Of a stretch of 36,099 nucleotides of DNA, positions 1-8,108 are shown piece by piece. The DNA is from Actinomycetes bacterium. Its GTDB lineage: Bacteria > Actinomycetota > Acidimicrobiia > Acidimicrobiales > Palsa-688. The stretch covers positions 1-36,099 of the forward strand of contig JAJZDJ010000013.1 of assembly GCA_021828685.1 (NCBI GenBank), given 5' to 3'. The stretch's first letter is position 1; each line of letters starts with the position of its first letter. The position numbers and the translations under genes were made by a program. The notes under the pieces are model-generated. The model had not been told where the DNA came from and did no database searches. It saw only the letters and a program-made list of their open reading frames with translations.

Positions 1-108
1 CCCCCGCCTCGCTCGCCGCCCCCGCCTTGCTCGCCGCCCCCGCCTTGCTCGCCGCCCCCGCCTTGCTCGCCGCCCCCGCCTTGCTCGCCGCCCCCGCCTC
101 GGTGGCCG
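1..108. repeat. 18-bp tandem repeat, six units, inside the nitroreductase C-terminus
   Basis: Unit CCCCCGCCTTGCTCGCCG on the plus strand. Units 19-36, 37-54, 55-72 and 73-90 are identical; 1-18 differs by one base and 91-108 is diverged. On the minus strand, in the nitroreductase frame, it encodes GGGGEQ per unit. The period is a multiple of three, so copy-number change keeps the frame. The array may continue left of the window. Confidence 0.95.
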
Positions 109-629
109 ACCGCCGCGGCGCGCCGCCCGAGCGCCATGGCACCTAGCGCAGCCCATTCGCCTGGGACAGAGAACTCCGACCGTAGCCTTTCCTCGCCGCC
201 GGGTCTCAACCTGAAAAACAGCGCCCCAAGCCCCTCGGACTCCGCCGCCAACAGGAGCAGCATCGTCGCAAATGATGTGTCTACGATCCAGTACGGCACG
301 CTCCACGGCAACACGGACGACGACTTGTCCGCCGCGCTGTAACGCTTGTCATACGCAGCCTGGCTCGTCCACGGCACTATCACGACTGGAGCCCGCAGCA
401 GGCCGGGTAGCGTCGGAGCGGCCAGCCATTCCACCGACGCATCAGCGGACCAAAAACGCGACGTCTGGTCGTGACCCTCAAGCACCAAGAAGGCCCACCC
501 CTGCGTATGGCCGGCGGACGGGGCCCGGCGGGCCAGGTCGAGTAGTCGGTCGACGATCGACGGATCAACGGGCTCGTCGGAGAAGTCTCTGCACATCCGT
601 CTCGACCGAACCAGATCTTCCAGCTCCAT
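1..629 (-). CDS. Nitroreductase-family flavoprotein with Gly-Glu-Gln repeat tail (3' end outside window)
   Basis: I translated this frame by hand: it is open from ATG at 627-629 down to the left edge (209 codons, no stop). It reads as an FMN-dependent nitroreductase: start MELEDLVRSRRMCRDF, then LARRAPSAGHTQGWAFLVLEG (roughly residues 32-51), the substrate-side VPYWIVDT (111-118), an MLLLLAAESEGLGALFF helix (123-139) and GAMALGRR (163-170). These match actinobacterial nitroreductases of about 200-215 residues; the substrate is unknown. After VGHR (174-177), where relatives normally end near a VVHRG motif, the frame enters GGGGEQ repeats (four GGGGEQ, then GGGGER) and leaves the window. The start has TAAGGT (641-636) six bases upstream, fitting a leaderless mRNA; the AAGG inside it could also be a weak ribosome site. 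It is divergent from the rhodanese-MoeB gene with a 28-base gap. Family assignment is firm, the function is not. Confidence 0.85.
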   Translation of the reverse strand, partial: MELEDLVRSRRMCRDFSDEPVDPSIVDRLLDLARRAPSAGHTQGWAFLVLEGHDQTSRFWSADASVEWLAAPTLPGLLRAPVVIVPWTSQAAYDKRYSAADKSSSVLPWSVPYWIVDTSFATMLLLLAAESEGLGALFFRLRPGGEERLRSEFSVPGEWAALGAMALGRRAAAVGHRGGGGEQGGGGEQGGGGEQGGGGEQGGGGERGG

Positions 630-657
630 TTCCCGACCTTAGAGGTAATATTTACCC
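630..657. promoter_or_regulatory. Back-to-back divergent promoters in a 28-bp gap
   Basis: Plus strand: TAATAT at 646-651 is followed by six bases and ATG at 658. Minus strand: TAAGGT at 641-636 is followed by six bases and ATG at 629. Both fit a -10 element whose transcript would begin at the start codon. GGTAA-TAT-TTACC (644-656) is also a short inverted repeat that could be an operator. No convincing -35 boxes; they would lie inside the opposing genes. Confidence 0.55.
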
Positions 658-1833
658 ATGACCAGCTTCCGAGACCTGCTTCGAGACGCCAAGAGCCGAA
701 TCACGGAGACCGATACCGCCGGCGCGGAGGCGGAGATAGTTCGCCCGGGCACCGTGGTGCTCGACGTTCGTGAACCCGACGAGTACGAGCAGGGCGCCCT
801 GCCGGGGGCTATCCACATCCCAAGAGGTTTCCTGGAGAGCACCGTCGAGGGCAAGCTCGCCGACAAGGAAGCCCGGATCGTCGTGTACTGCGCCGGCGGA
901 ACCCGCTCGGCGTTTGCCGCCGACACTCTGCAAACGCTCGGCTACAGCAACGTCGTCTCGATGGACGGCGGGTTCAACAAATGGAAGGACGAGGGCAGGA
1001 GCTGGTCGACTCCGGTGCGCCTGACCGCCGAGCAGCGTAACCGCTACCAGCGCCACATTCTCCTTCCGGAGGTCGGCGTGGAAGGCCAGGCGAAGCTCCT
1101 CGCCTCTAAGGTGCTCCTCCTCGGTGCTGGAGGGCTCGGCTCGCCGGCTGCGCTCTACCTCGCTGCGTCTGGCGTTGGCACGCTCGGCATCATCGACATG
1201 GACGTCGTCGACGAGTCGAACCTTCAGCGCCAGATTCTCCACAACCTCGACCGGGTCGGTGAGCGAAAAGTCGATTCAGCCAAGAAGACGCTCACCCTAT
1301 TGAACCCCGACGTAAGTGTCGTCACCTACGACGTGCGTCTCGGGGCCGACAACGTTCTCGACATCTTCGCGGGCTACGACGTCATCGTCGACGGGACAGA
1401 CAACTTCCCGACCCGCTATTTGGTCAACGACGCTTCGCTCAAGCTCGACATACCGGTCGTGCACGGTTCGATCTTCCGCTTCGAAGGCCAAGCTAGCGTC
1501 TACCTTCCCCATCAGGGCCCCTGCTACCGCTGCCAGGTTCCGGAGCCTCCTCCCGCTGAGCTGGCTCCCTCCTGCTCGGAGGCGGGTGTGTTGGGCGTCC
1601 TGTGCGGGATTATCGGCAGCATCCAGGCGATGGAGGCTATAAAGCTGCTCCTCGGGCTGGGAGACAGCCTGTCAGGGCGCCTTCTCGCGTACGACGCGCT
1701 CGAAGAGACCTTCCGTACCTTCAAGGTCAACCGTGACCCCGAGTGCGCAGCGTGCTCGATACCGAAAGAGCAGCTGGTGATCGCGGAATATGATGGGCTG
1801 TGCATGCCTCACCCGATAGCCCCTCCTGCGTGA
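658..1833 (+). CDS. Rhodanese-MoeB/ThiF fusion: sulfur-carrier adenylyltransferase/sulfurtransferase (MoeZ-like, swapped domain order)
   Basis: 391 residues. Residues ~17-117 are a rhodanese domain with active-site loop CAGGTRS (Cys78), which would carry a persulfide. Residues ~120-385 are an E1-like ThiF/MoeB domain: RYQRHILLPEVG (129-140), nucleotide-binding GAGGLGS (156-162), DESNLQRQ (185-192), TDN (247-249), and two CxxC pairs, CYRC (289-292) and CAAC (363-366), that would bind zinc. Such enzymes adenylate the C-terminal glycine of ubiquitin-like sulfur carriers (MoaD, ThiS, CysO) and pass sulfur to it. The usual actinobacterial MoeZ has MoeB first and rhodanese last; here the order is reversed. 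No carrier protein gene lies in the window, so molybdopterin, thiamine or cysteine cannot be distinguished. Start ATG 658 sits six bases after TAATAT. A carbonic anhydrase follows 28 bases downstream. Confidence 0.9.
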   Translation: MTSFRDLLRDAKSRITETDTAGAEAEIVRPGTVVLDVREPDEYEQGALPGAIHIPRGFLESTVEGKLADKEARIVVYCAGGTRSAFAADTLQTLGYSNVVSMDGGFNKWKDEGRSWSTPVRLTAEQRNRYQRHILLPEVGVEGQAKLLASKVLLLGAGGLGSPAALYLAASGVGTLGIIDMDVVDESNLQRQILHNLDRVGERKVDSAKKTLTLLNPDVSVVTYDVRLGADNVLDIFAGYDVIVDGTDNFPTRYLVNDASLKLDIPVVHGSIFRFEGQASVYLPHQGPCYRCQVPEPPPAELAPSCSEAGVLGVLCGIIGSIQAMEAIKLLLGLGDSLSGRLLAYDALEETFRTFKVNRDPECAACSIPKEQLVIAEYDGLCMPHPIAPPA

Positions 1834-1861
1834 ACCGCCGACCCGGATCAAACGGCCCGAC

Positions 1862-2359
1862 GTGAGCTTCGAGGACTTCTCCGACGTCCTCGACGGTAAC
1901 CGCCGCTTCGCGGTGGATTACCGAGACCCGGGCCTCAAGGCGGTAGCAGCCCGTGGTTTGGCAGTGCTCACGTGTATGGACTCGCGCATCGACCCTCTCC
2001 GCATGCTCGGGATTTCGCCGGGGGACGCAAAAATCCTTCGAAATGCCGGCGCCCGCGTCACTGAGGACGTGCTACGCACCCTTGTCCTCGCGACCAACCT
2101 GCTCGGGGTCGAGCGTTTCATGATCGTTGCGCACACTAACTGCCGGATGACGAACGTGACGGAGGCGGACGTCCACGAAGCGGTAAGAGATGCAGGAGGT
2201 CCGGACACGCGAAGTCTCGCGTTCCTCACTTCCCTCGACGTTCACGAGTCGGTCCGCCAAGACGTCCAGCGTGTCAAGTCGTCGCCGTACCTGCCGGGCC
2301 TGGCCGTCGGCGGCTTCAGATACCACCTCGAAACGGGCGAGCTGGAGGCGATCTGCTGA
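1862..2359 (+). CDS. Beta-class carbonic anhydrase (small, Rv1284-like)
   Basis: 165 residues from a GTG start. It should interconvert CO2 and bicarbonate in the cytoplasm. The beta-class zinc site is complete: CMDSR gives Cys38, Asp40 and Arg42, and HTNC gives His91 and Cys94. The text around it ([16 protein letters not shown], 48-63) matches the short mycobacterial Rv1284 type of about 163 residues. It starts 28 bases after the rhodanese-MoeB gene, probably in the same transcript; bicarbonate could feed the biotin-dependent carboxylase encoded further on (inference). No clear ribosome site precedes the GTG. The family is firm; the exact start is less so. Confidence 0.9.
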   Translation: MSFEDFSDVLDGNRRFAVDYRDPGLKAVAARGLAVLTCMDSRIDPLRMLGISPGDAKILRNAGARVTEDVLRTLVLATNLLGVERFMIVAHTNCRMTNVTEADVHEAVRDAGGPDTRSLAFLTSLDVHESVRQDVQRVKSSPYLPGLAVGGFRYHLETGELEAIC

Positions 2360-2480
2360 TCCGCAGGCCGCCCGGTTGGCGCGAGCAGCGATCGACCTAG
2401 CCAGCGAAGGGCCGTCCACGAGTTACCCCGGCCGTCCGCCACTCGCCCCGCCACCACCTTGCGCCCTATCCTCTCCAGGC

Positions 2481-4079
2481 ATGGCCATCGACTCGTCAAA
2501 TGCGGACCTGCGCCGGCTCGACTCGGGGATCGACATCAAGGCTGCTTACCTTCCGCGAGACCTCGAAGGATGGAACCCTGACTCACGCCTCGGCGACCCC
2601 GGGCGCTATCCGTACACCAGGGGCATCTACCCGACCATGTACCGGGGCCGCCCCTGGACGATACGCCAGTACTCAGGGTTCGGCACGGCGGAGGCCACCA
2701 ACGAACGGTGGCAACTCCTCCTGGCGGGTGGCGGGACGGGGCTTTCGTGCGCTTTCGACCTGCCGACTCAGATGGGCTACGACTCGGATCATCCGAGAGC
2801 CGAGGGCGAAGTCGGCAAGGTAGGAGTGGCGATCGACTCGATAGACGACATGCGGGTCTTGTTGTCGGGTCTTCCCCTCGATCGGGTGACCACGTCGATG
2901 ACGATCAACTCGACTGCGGCAATCCTGCTGCTGCTCTACCAGCTTGTCGCCGAAGAACAGGGAGTGCCTGCGGCGAAGCTCGGTGGGACCGTCCAAAACG
3001 ACATCTTGAAGGAGTACGTTGCCCGCGGTACCTATATCTATCCACCGCGCCAGTCGATGCGCTTGGTGACAGATATTTTCGCCTACTGCAACGAGAACCT
3101 GCCATCGTGGAACACGATCTCCATATCGGGGTACCACATCCGCGAGGCGGGCTCCACCGCAGTCCAGGAGATCGCCTTCACGCTCGCCAACGGTGTCGCC
3201 TACGTGCAGGCGGCGCTCGACGCCGGGCTCGCCGTCGACGACTTCGCCCCGCGGCTTAGCTTCTTCTGGAACTCCCACAACAATTTCTTCGAGGAGATAG
3301 CGAAGTTCCGTGCGGCAAGGCGAATGTGGGCGAAGATCATGACGGAACGCTTCGGAGCCCTGGAGGAAAAAAGTAAGCTCCTCCGCTTCCACACCCAAAC
3401 CGGGGGATCGACGCTCACTGCGCAGCAACCGGAGAACAACATCGCCCGTGTCACACTTCAATCACTCGCAGCTGTCCTCGGGGGAACCCAGAGCCTCCAC
3501 GCAAACGGCTTCGACGAGGCGCTCGGACTTCCCACTGCGAAGGCTGCGACAATCGCCTTGCGAACACAGCAGATAGTCGCAAACGAATCGGGTGTCACCG
3601 ACACCGCCGACCCACTCGCCGGCTCCTACTTCGTCGAGTCGCTCACCGAAGCGGTCGAGGCGGGTGCATGGGGGTATCTGGAGAAGATCGACTCTATGGG
3701 CGGGGCGGTCGCGGCAATCGAGGCGGGCTACATGCAAGACGAGATAGAGCAGGCCGCCTACGAATACGCCAAATCAATCGACACGACGAAGCGTGTCATC
3801 GTCGGTGTCAACCGCTACATTGACGATCAACCAGGCCACACGGAGGTTTTTCCGATAGATCCAGCCCTCGAACGCCATCAAGCGGACAGAGTCGCGGCCA
3901 CTCGGCGGGACCGAGACCAGGCGTCGGTTGACGCCGCGCTCGGTGATGTAGCATCCGCGGCGCGCGGCACGTCCAACCTTCTCGTTCCGATGAAAGAGGC
4001 GCTGCGTCGCCGTGCAACGCTTGGGGAGGTGAGCGACGTGCTGCGAGCCGAGTTCGGCGTCTACCAGCCCGGGCGATAG
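2481..4079 (+). CDS. Methylmalonyl-CoA mutase large subunit, catalytic domain only
   Basis: 532 residues from ATG 2481; the frame is open further upstream but homology starts just after this ATG. It forms the TIM-barrel that rearranges (R)-methylmalonyl-CoA to succinyl-CoA with adenosylcobalamin. [20 protein letters not shown] (43-62) and [14 protein letters not shown] (93-106) are family signatures. Residues matching the Propionibacterium active site are present at a constant offset of 25: Tyr64 (Tyr89), Gln172 (Gln197), Arg182 (Arg207), His219 (His244). That supports methylmalonyl-CoA rather than isobutyryl- or hydroxyisobutyryl-CoA. There is no C-terminal B12-binding domain, so a separate small subunit is needed; none is in the window. 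This layout resembles archaeal and thermophile two-part mutases. TATCCT (2467-2472) lies eight bases before ATG. The next gene starts two bases after the stop. Confidence 0.93.
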   Translation: MAIDSSNADLRRLDSGIDIKAAYLPRDLEGWNPDSRLGDPGRYPYTRGIYPTMYRGRPWTIRQYSGFGTAEATNERWQLLLAGGGTGLSCAFDLPTQMGYDSDHPRAEGEVGKVGVAIDSIDDMRVLLSGLPLDRVTTSMTINSTAAILLLLYQLVAEEQGVPAAKLGGTVQNDILKEYVARGTYIYPPRQSMRLVTDIFAYCNENLPSWNTISISGYHIREAGSTAVQEIAFTLANGVAYVQAALDAGLAVDDFAPRLSFFWNSHNNFFEEIAKFRAARRMWAKIMTERFGALEEKSKLLRFHTQTGGSTLTAQQPENNIARVTLQSLAAVLGGTQSLHANGFDEALGLPTAKAATIALRTQQIVANESGVTDTADPLAGSYFVESLTEAVEAGAWGYLEKIDSMGGAVAAIEAGYMQDEIEQAAYEYAKSIDTTKRVIVGVNRYIDDQPGHTEVFPIDPALERHQADRVAATRRDRDQASVDAALGDVASAARGTSNLLVPMKEALRRRATLGEVSDVLRAEFGVYQPGR

Positions 4080-4081
4080 CG

Positions 4082-5440
4082 ATGGCGGTCAAGTTCGTGA
4101 TCATCGGGGGAGGCCCCGCGGGAAACACTGCCGCCACCTACGCAGCCCGCCTCGGAGCCGAAGTCACCCTGGTGGAGCGCGACGTCGTCGGGGGAGCAGC
4201 CCATCTATGGGACTGCATCCCCTCCAAGACAATGATCGCCACAGGCGGAGCGATGAGCTTCTCGCGTCGAATCGAAGGCATGGGCCTATCGCACCAGGAC
4301 GCCCGCCTCGACCTGGAAGTGCAGCGCGCGAGGATCGCCGAAATAGAGCACCATCTCCAGTCCCAAGTGACCCAGCTGTTAAGCAGCCAGGGGGTCCGCA
4401 TGATCTCGGGGAGTGGTCGCCTGGCCGGTCCGCACCAGGTTCTCGCCGACACTGCCACAGAGAGCATCGAGCTCGACGCCGACGCCATCCTCATCGCGAC
4501 AGGAAGCCGGCCGCGGATACCGGACTGGGCGCAACCCGACGGGAAGAGGGTGCTGACAACGCGCCAGGCATATCCGCCGCCAGAGATGCCAGAACATCTC
4601 GTGGTGATCGGTTCGGGCGTGACAGGCGTGGAGTTCGTTCACATGTTCACCTCGTTTGGTGCGAAGGTAACCCTTATCGTCAGTCGACAGCAGGTGCTTC
4701 CCGCCAAGGACCCGGAAGTTGCCGCAGCGCTCGAAGACGAGCTGCTGCGGCGCGGTGTCCGCTTGTTCAAAGGAGCGAGGGCCGAGAAGCTAGACATCAC
4801 CGGTGACAAGGTGGAAGTGCACTGCGACGACGGGCGGATTGCGAAAGGTAGCCACGCGCTTCTTGCCATCGGTTCGATACCAAACAGCGACGGCCTCGGC
4901 TTGGAGTCCGCAGGAATCGTCACCGATGGTGGTTACGTCCCGATCAACCACCACTGCCAGTCCAACTTGGCCCACGTGTACGCCGCAGGAGACGTGTCGG
5001 GCAAGTTGCCATTGTCTTCGGTGGCTTCGATGCAGGGCCGCAAGATCGCCGAGCACGTGATGGGGATACACTCCCGCGAGCACCGCCACATCGACTACGA
5101 GAAGGCGGCCTCCGCGATCTTCACCGAACCTGAGATAGCCGACGTCGGTCTCGCAGAAGCGGACGCTTTCGCGTCCGGCCGCAAGATCCGCGTGACCAAG
5201 GTCCCGTATGCGGCCGCCGCCAAGGCGATGATCAACGACGACACAGGCGGGTTCGTGAAAATAATCTCCGATCCAGCCACTGGCGTGGTCCTGGGTGGAT
5301 CCATAGTCGGACGACACGCCGCTGAGCTCATATCGGTACTGGCATTGGCCGTGACCGCCAACTTGAAGGTCACAGATATTGTCGAAAGCTGCCTCGCCCA
5401 TCCCACACTGTCGGAGGCGCTGGCCGAAGCGGCGGAATAG
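4082..5440 (+). CDS. FAD-dependent pyridine nucleotide-disulfide oxidoreductase family protein (LpdA/Rv3303c-like)
   Basis: 452 residues. FAD-binding GGGPAG (9-14) at the N-terminus, ATGSRPRIP in the middle, a second Rossmann motif VIGSGVTGVEF for NAD(P)H, the FAD-closing YAAGDVSG, and a C-terminal dimerisation domain with HPTLSE (His440, Glu445). Dihydrolipoamide dehydrogenase-type enzymes carry a CxxxxC redox pair; here the loop is GGAAHLWDCIPSK, so the first cysteine is Ala40 and only Cys45 remains. Classical disulfide chemistry is therefore unlikely. Overall it resembles mycobacterial LpdA (Rv3303c), described as an NAD(P)H quinone reductase; that protein lacks the C-terminal His, which this one keeps. 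It starts two bases after the mutase stop, so the two are probably co-translated. Substrate unknown; quinone reduction is an inference. Confidence 0.85.
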   Translation: MAVKFVIIGGGPAGNTAATYAARLGAEVTLVERDVVGGAAHLWDCIPSKTMIATGGAMSFSRRIEGMGLSHQDARLDLEVQRARIAEIEHHLQSQVTQLLSSQGVRMISGSGRLAGPHQVLADTATESIELDADAILIATGSRPRIPDWAQPDGKRVLTTRQAYPPPEMPEHLVVIGSGVTGVEFVHMFTSFGAKVTLIVSRQQVLPAKDPEVAAALEDELLRRGVRLFKGARAEKLDITGDKVEVHCDDGRIAKGSHALLAIGSIPNSDGLGLESAGIVTDGGYVPINHHCQSNLAHVYAAGDVSGKLPLSSVASMQGRKIAEHVMGIHSREHRHIDYEKAASAIFTEPEIADVGLAEADAFASGRKIRVTKVPYAAAAKAMINDDTGGFVKIISDPATGVVLGGSIVGRHAAELISVLALAVTANLKVTDIVESCLAHPTLSEALAEAAE

Positions 5441-5491
5441 ACGCTCAGACGGGCGGAGACGCGAAGTCGCAGACGGTAGAAGCGCGCCCTC

Positions 5492-7300
5492 TCAGGCGAT
5501 CACCACGACCACGTCGCCCGCCCCGACGGAGTCGCCGGGGGCGACTTTAACTTCGGTCACGGTGCCTGACGCCTCCGCGGTGATGTTGTTCTCCATCTTC
5601 ATAGCCTCCAGAACCGTGACAGCTTGGCCGACCTCGACCTGGTCCCCGACGGCCACCAGGACCTTGACGATCGTTCCCTGCATCGGGACGGTTACCTGCC
5701 CGCTTCCCCCGCCCGCCGCGTGACCGTGGCCGGCGCCCCCGGCTCGGGGCCGGGCTGGGCGTGAGCCTGATGCCCCTGGCTTGCCTGCCTGCGGCAGTCC
5801 TTGCGCCGCCGAGGAGCCGTCGCCTTCGGGAACCCAAAGCTTTACCGAGAAGCGCTTGCCGTCCACCTCGACGTCCACGTCGCGGCGCACCAGGCCGTCG
5901 GCGGCCGCGGATGCAGGGGTCGACGCCGACGACACGCCGGTCAGGTCGAGGCCGTTCTCCACCCAGTTCGTCGAGTGGCGGATCGCCTGGAAGTCGGGGT
6001 GTTCGAGTATCGCTATATCGGCGGGGATCGTCGTGGCGGGCCCTTCGATGACAGTCTCGCGTAGCGCCCGCAGGGCCCGTCGCCGGGCTTCCTCGCGGTC
6101 GGTCCCCCACACGATGAGCTTGGCGATCAAGTTGTCGTAGTACTGGCTCACCGTGTCGCCGGGTCCATAGCCAGCGTCTACCCTCACGCCGAAGCCGTCC
6201 GGGCGATCAAAGCGGGTGATCGTTCCCGGGGACGGCAAGAAGCGTCCCCCCGCCGGGTCCTCAGCGTTGAGCCGGATCTCGATGGCGTGGCCGTTCGGCC
6301 GTATGTCCGCCTGGCTGATGCCGAGCGGTTCGCCGGACGCGACCTGCAACTGGAGCGCCACGAGATCGCGACCGTAGACGAGCTCTGTCGCGGGATGCTC
6401 CACCTGCAGGCGAGTGTTCATCTCCAGGAAGAAAAAGTCGCCGTCCTGGTAGATGAACTCTACGGTGCCGGCGTTAACGTAGCCGCAAGCCTTCGCTACC
6501 TTGACGGCCGCTTCACCCATAGCTGCGAGAGTCTCCTCGGGTATACCCGGTGCGGGAGCCTCCTCGATCAGCTTCTGGTGCCGGCGCTGCGCCGAGCAGT
6601 CCCTGGTTCCGAAATAGACGACGCTTCCGTGGGTGTCGGCGAAGACCTGTACCTCGACGTGTCGCGGCCAGGTGAGGTAACGCTCGAGGTAGCTCTCAGA
6701 ACGCCCGAAGGCTTTCTCCGCCTCCCGCTGCGCCGATTCGAGTGCGGCGGCGGCGTCCTCGGCGCGCGACACGACTCTCATGCCGCGACCGCCTCCGCCG
6801 TACGCCGCCTTGATAGCGACCGGCCACCCGTTCGTTTCGCCGAATGCGATGACCTCGTCGGGCGAGGCCAGAACTTTCGTGGTGCCAGGGACCCCGGCCA
6901 CGTCCGCGCGGGCCGCCGCAAGGCGTGAGCTGATCTTGTCGCCCATGACCTCGATCGCCTCGGGGGGAGGCCCGATCCAAACGGCGCCAGTCTGCGAGAC
7001 AGCCCGTGCAAAGTCGGCGTTCTCGGAGAAGAACCCGTAACCGGGGTGAAGGGCGTCCGCCCCCGAGCGGGCGAGCACGTCCAGGATCTTGTCGGTAGCG
7101 AGGTAGCTCTCGGAGGCGTTCTGACCCCCTATCGAGTACGCCTCGTCCGCCATGCGGACGTGCATGGCGTCGCGGTCCAGATCGGAGTACACCGCGACGG
7201 TGGCAACGCCGAGTTCCCGTGCGGTCCGGATCACCCTGACGGCGATCTCTCCGCGGTTCGCAATAAGCACCTTGTTGAGCACGAGAAAGCATTCTGACAT
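5492..7300 (-). CDS. Acyl-CoA (acetyl/propionyl-CoA) carboxylase alpha subunit: biotin carboxylase-BCCP fusion
   Basis: 602 residues from ATG 7300. Biotin carboxylase comes first: KVLIANRGEIAVRVI, LHPGYGFFSENADFA, the ATP-grasp glycine loop GGGGRGMR, then FLEMNTRLQVEHPATE and a biotin carboxylase C-terminal domain. An Ala/Gly/Pro-rich linker leads to the C-terminal biotinyl domain with EAMKME, whose lysine carries biotin. The length fits actinobacterial AccA-type alpha chains. It carboxylates biotin with bicarbonate and ATP; a separate beta chain (not in the window) decides the acyl-CoA. The nearby methylmalonyl-CoA mutase suggests propionyl-CoA (inference). Start: the frame stays open to 7447 but that would overlap birA; ATG 7300 or GTG 7282 (immediately before LNKV) fit the family. 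It is convergent with the flavoprotein gene, with 51 bases between, and divergent from birA. Confidence 0.93.
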   Translation of the reverse strand: MSECFLVLNKVLIANRGEIAVRVIRTARELGVATVAVYSDLDRDAMHVRMADEAYSIGGQNASESYLATDKILDVLARSGADALHPGYGFFSENADFARAVSQTGAVWIGPPPEAIEVMGDKISSRLAAARADVAGVPGTTKVLASPDEVIAFGETNGWPVAIKAAYGGGGRGMRVVSRAEDAAAALESAQREAEKAFGRSESYLERYLTWPRHVEVQVFADTHGSVVYFGTRDCSAQRRHQKLIEEAPAPGIPEETLAAMGEAAVKVAKACGYVNAGTVEFIYQDGDFFFLEMNTRLQVEHPATELVYGRDLVALQLQVASGEPLGISQADIRPNGHAIEIRLNAEDPAGGRFLPSPGTITRFDRPDGFGVRVDAGYGPGDTVSQYYDNLIAKLIVWGTDREEARRRALRALRETVIEGPATTIPADIAILEHPDFQAIRHSTNWVENGLDLTGVSSASTPASAAADGLVRRDVDVEVDGKRFSVKLWVPEGDGSSAAQGLPQAGKPGASGSRPARPRAGGAGHGHAAGGGSGQVTVPMQGTIVKVLVAVGDQVEVGQAVTVLEAMKMENNITAEASGTVTEVKVAPGDSVGAGDVVVVIA

Positions 7301-7358
7301 CGTGAGGAGCGCCGGGCTAGTCCGCGCTTTCTTCCGGTAGCCCAGCCGACGGTTAGAG

Positions 7359-8069
7359 TTGGGGATCCGCTTCGCCGACGTACGCCGTCTTGCCTCCACG
7401 ACATCCACCAATAGGGTGGTCGCCGAGGCGGCAGCAGCGGGTGCCACCGAAGGGCTTGTGGTGGTGGCGGACTTTCAGACCGCCGGCCGGGGTCGCCTCG
7501 ACCGCAGTTGGGAAGCCGCGCCTGGCGACGCTTTGTTGGTCTCGGTCCTGTTGCGTCCGGACCGTCTGGCAGTCGAGCGATGGCACCTCTTGAGCGCAGC
7601 GGCGGCTCTGTCTGCTCGCTCTGCGTGCGCGGACGTCGCCGGCGTCGACGCAAGGATCAAGTGGCCGAACGACCTGTTGGCGGGAGAGTCAGGGGCGAAG
7701 TTGGCGGGGATACTCGCCGAGGCGACCGTCGGCGAGGTGGTCGTCGTCGGAATGGGTCTGAACGTGCACGGGGGGCCGCCCGGCGCCGCGGTGCTTGACC
7801 ACCTTGCCGGGCGTCGGATCTCGCGGTCGGAGCTGCTCGAGTCATGGCTTGAGGCTCTGGAGCGCAGGCTCGACGATTGGGATGCGGTTGCGTCCGACTA
7901 CTCGAAGGGCTGTAACACGGTCGGCAAGCGCGTCAACGTCGATCGTGGAGCGACTGGGGTCCTGCGTGGCCTCGCGACAAGGGTTGACGCCGCTGGCCGC
8001 CTTATCGTGAGATCGGACTCATCCGAGGAAGTGGCCGTGTCGGTGGGAGACGTCACCCACCTGACATGA
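7359..8069 (+). CDS. birA: Biotin-[acetyl-CoA carboxylase] ligase, BirA class I (no repressor domain)
   Basis: 236 residues from TTG 7359, the only plausible start close to the conserved text. It attaches biotin to the lysine of biotin carboxyl carrier domains via biotinyl-AMP. Motifs: STTSTN near residues 13-18, the adenylate-binding GRGRLDRSW (43-51), KWPNDLLAG, and KLAGILAE, followed by GMGLNVHG and a small C-terminal SH3-like domain. There is no N-terminal helix-turn-helix, so it is a ligase only, unlike E. coli BirA. Its gene is divergent from the biotin carboxylase-BCCP gene by 58 bases, placing enzyme and substrate side by side. rmlA follows 36 bases downstream but appears to have its own promoter. 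The TTG start is the least certain part. Confidence 0.9.
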   Translation: MGIRFADVRRLASTTSTNRVVAEAAAAGATEGLVVVADFQTAGRGRLDRSWEAAPGDALLVSVLLRPDRLAVERWHLLSAAAALSARSACADVAGVDARIKWPNDLLAGESGAKLAGILAEATVGEVVVVGMGLNVHGGPPGAAVLDHLAGRRISRSELLESWLEALERRLDDWDAVASDYSKGCNTVGKRVNVDRGATGVLRGLATRVDAAGRLIVRSDSSEEVAVSVGDVTHLT

Positions 8070-8092
8070 GGGCCGTGCTCAGTGGTCGGTGG

Positions 8093-8108
8093 TAGCGTCT
8101 CGGCCGTG
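8093..8108 (+). promoter_or_regulatory. Probable leaderless promoter of rmlA
   Basis: TAGCGT at 8093-8098 is followed by seven bases and the GTG start at 8106. Same layout as several other genes here. No clear -35. Confidence 0.45.

Noticed and set aside
1..108. Short regular repeats as a possible CRISPR array
   Set aside because: Units are contiguous 18-mers with no spacers and lie in frame within a coding region.
272..661. 129-residue plus-strand frame in the left-edge region
   Set aside because: The opposite strand carries a convincing nitroreductase; this frame is Pro/Arg/Thr-rich and featureless.
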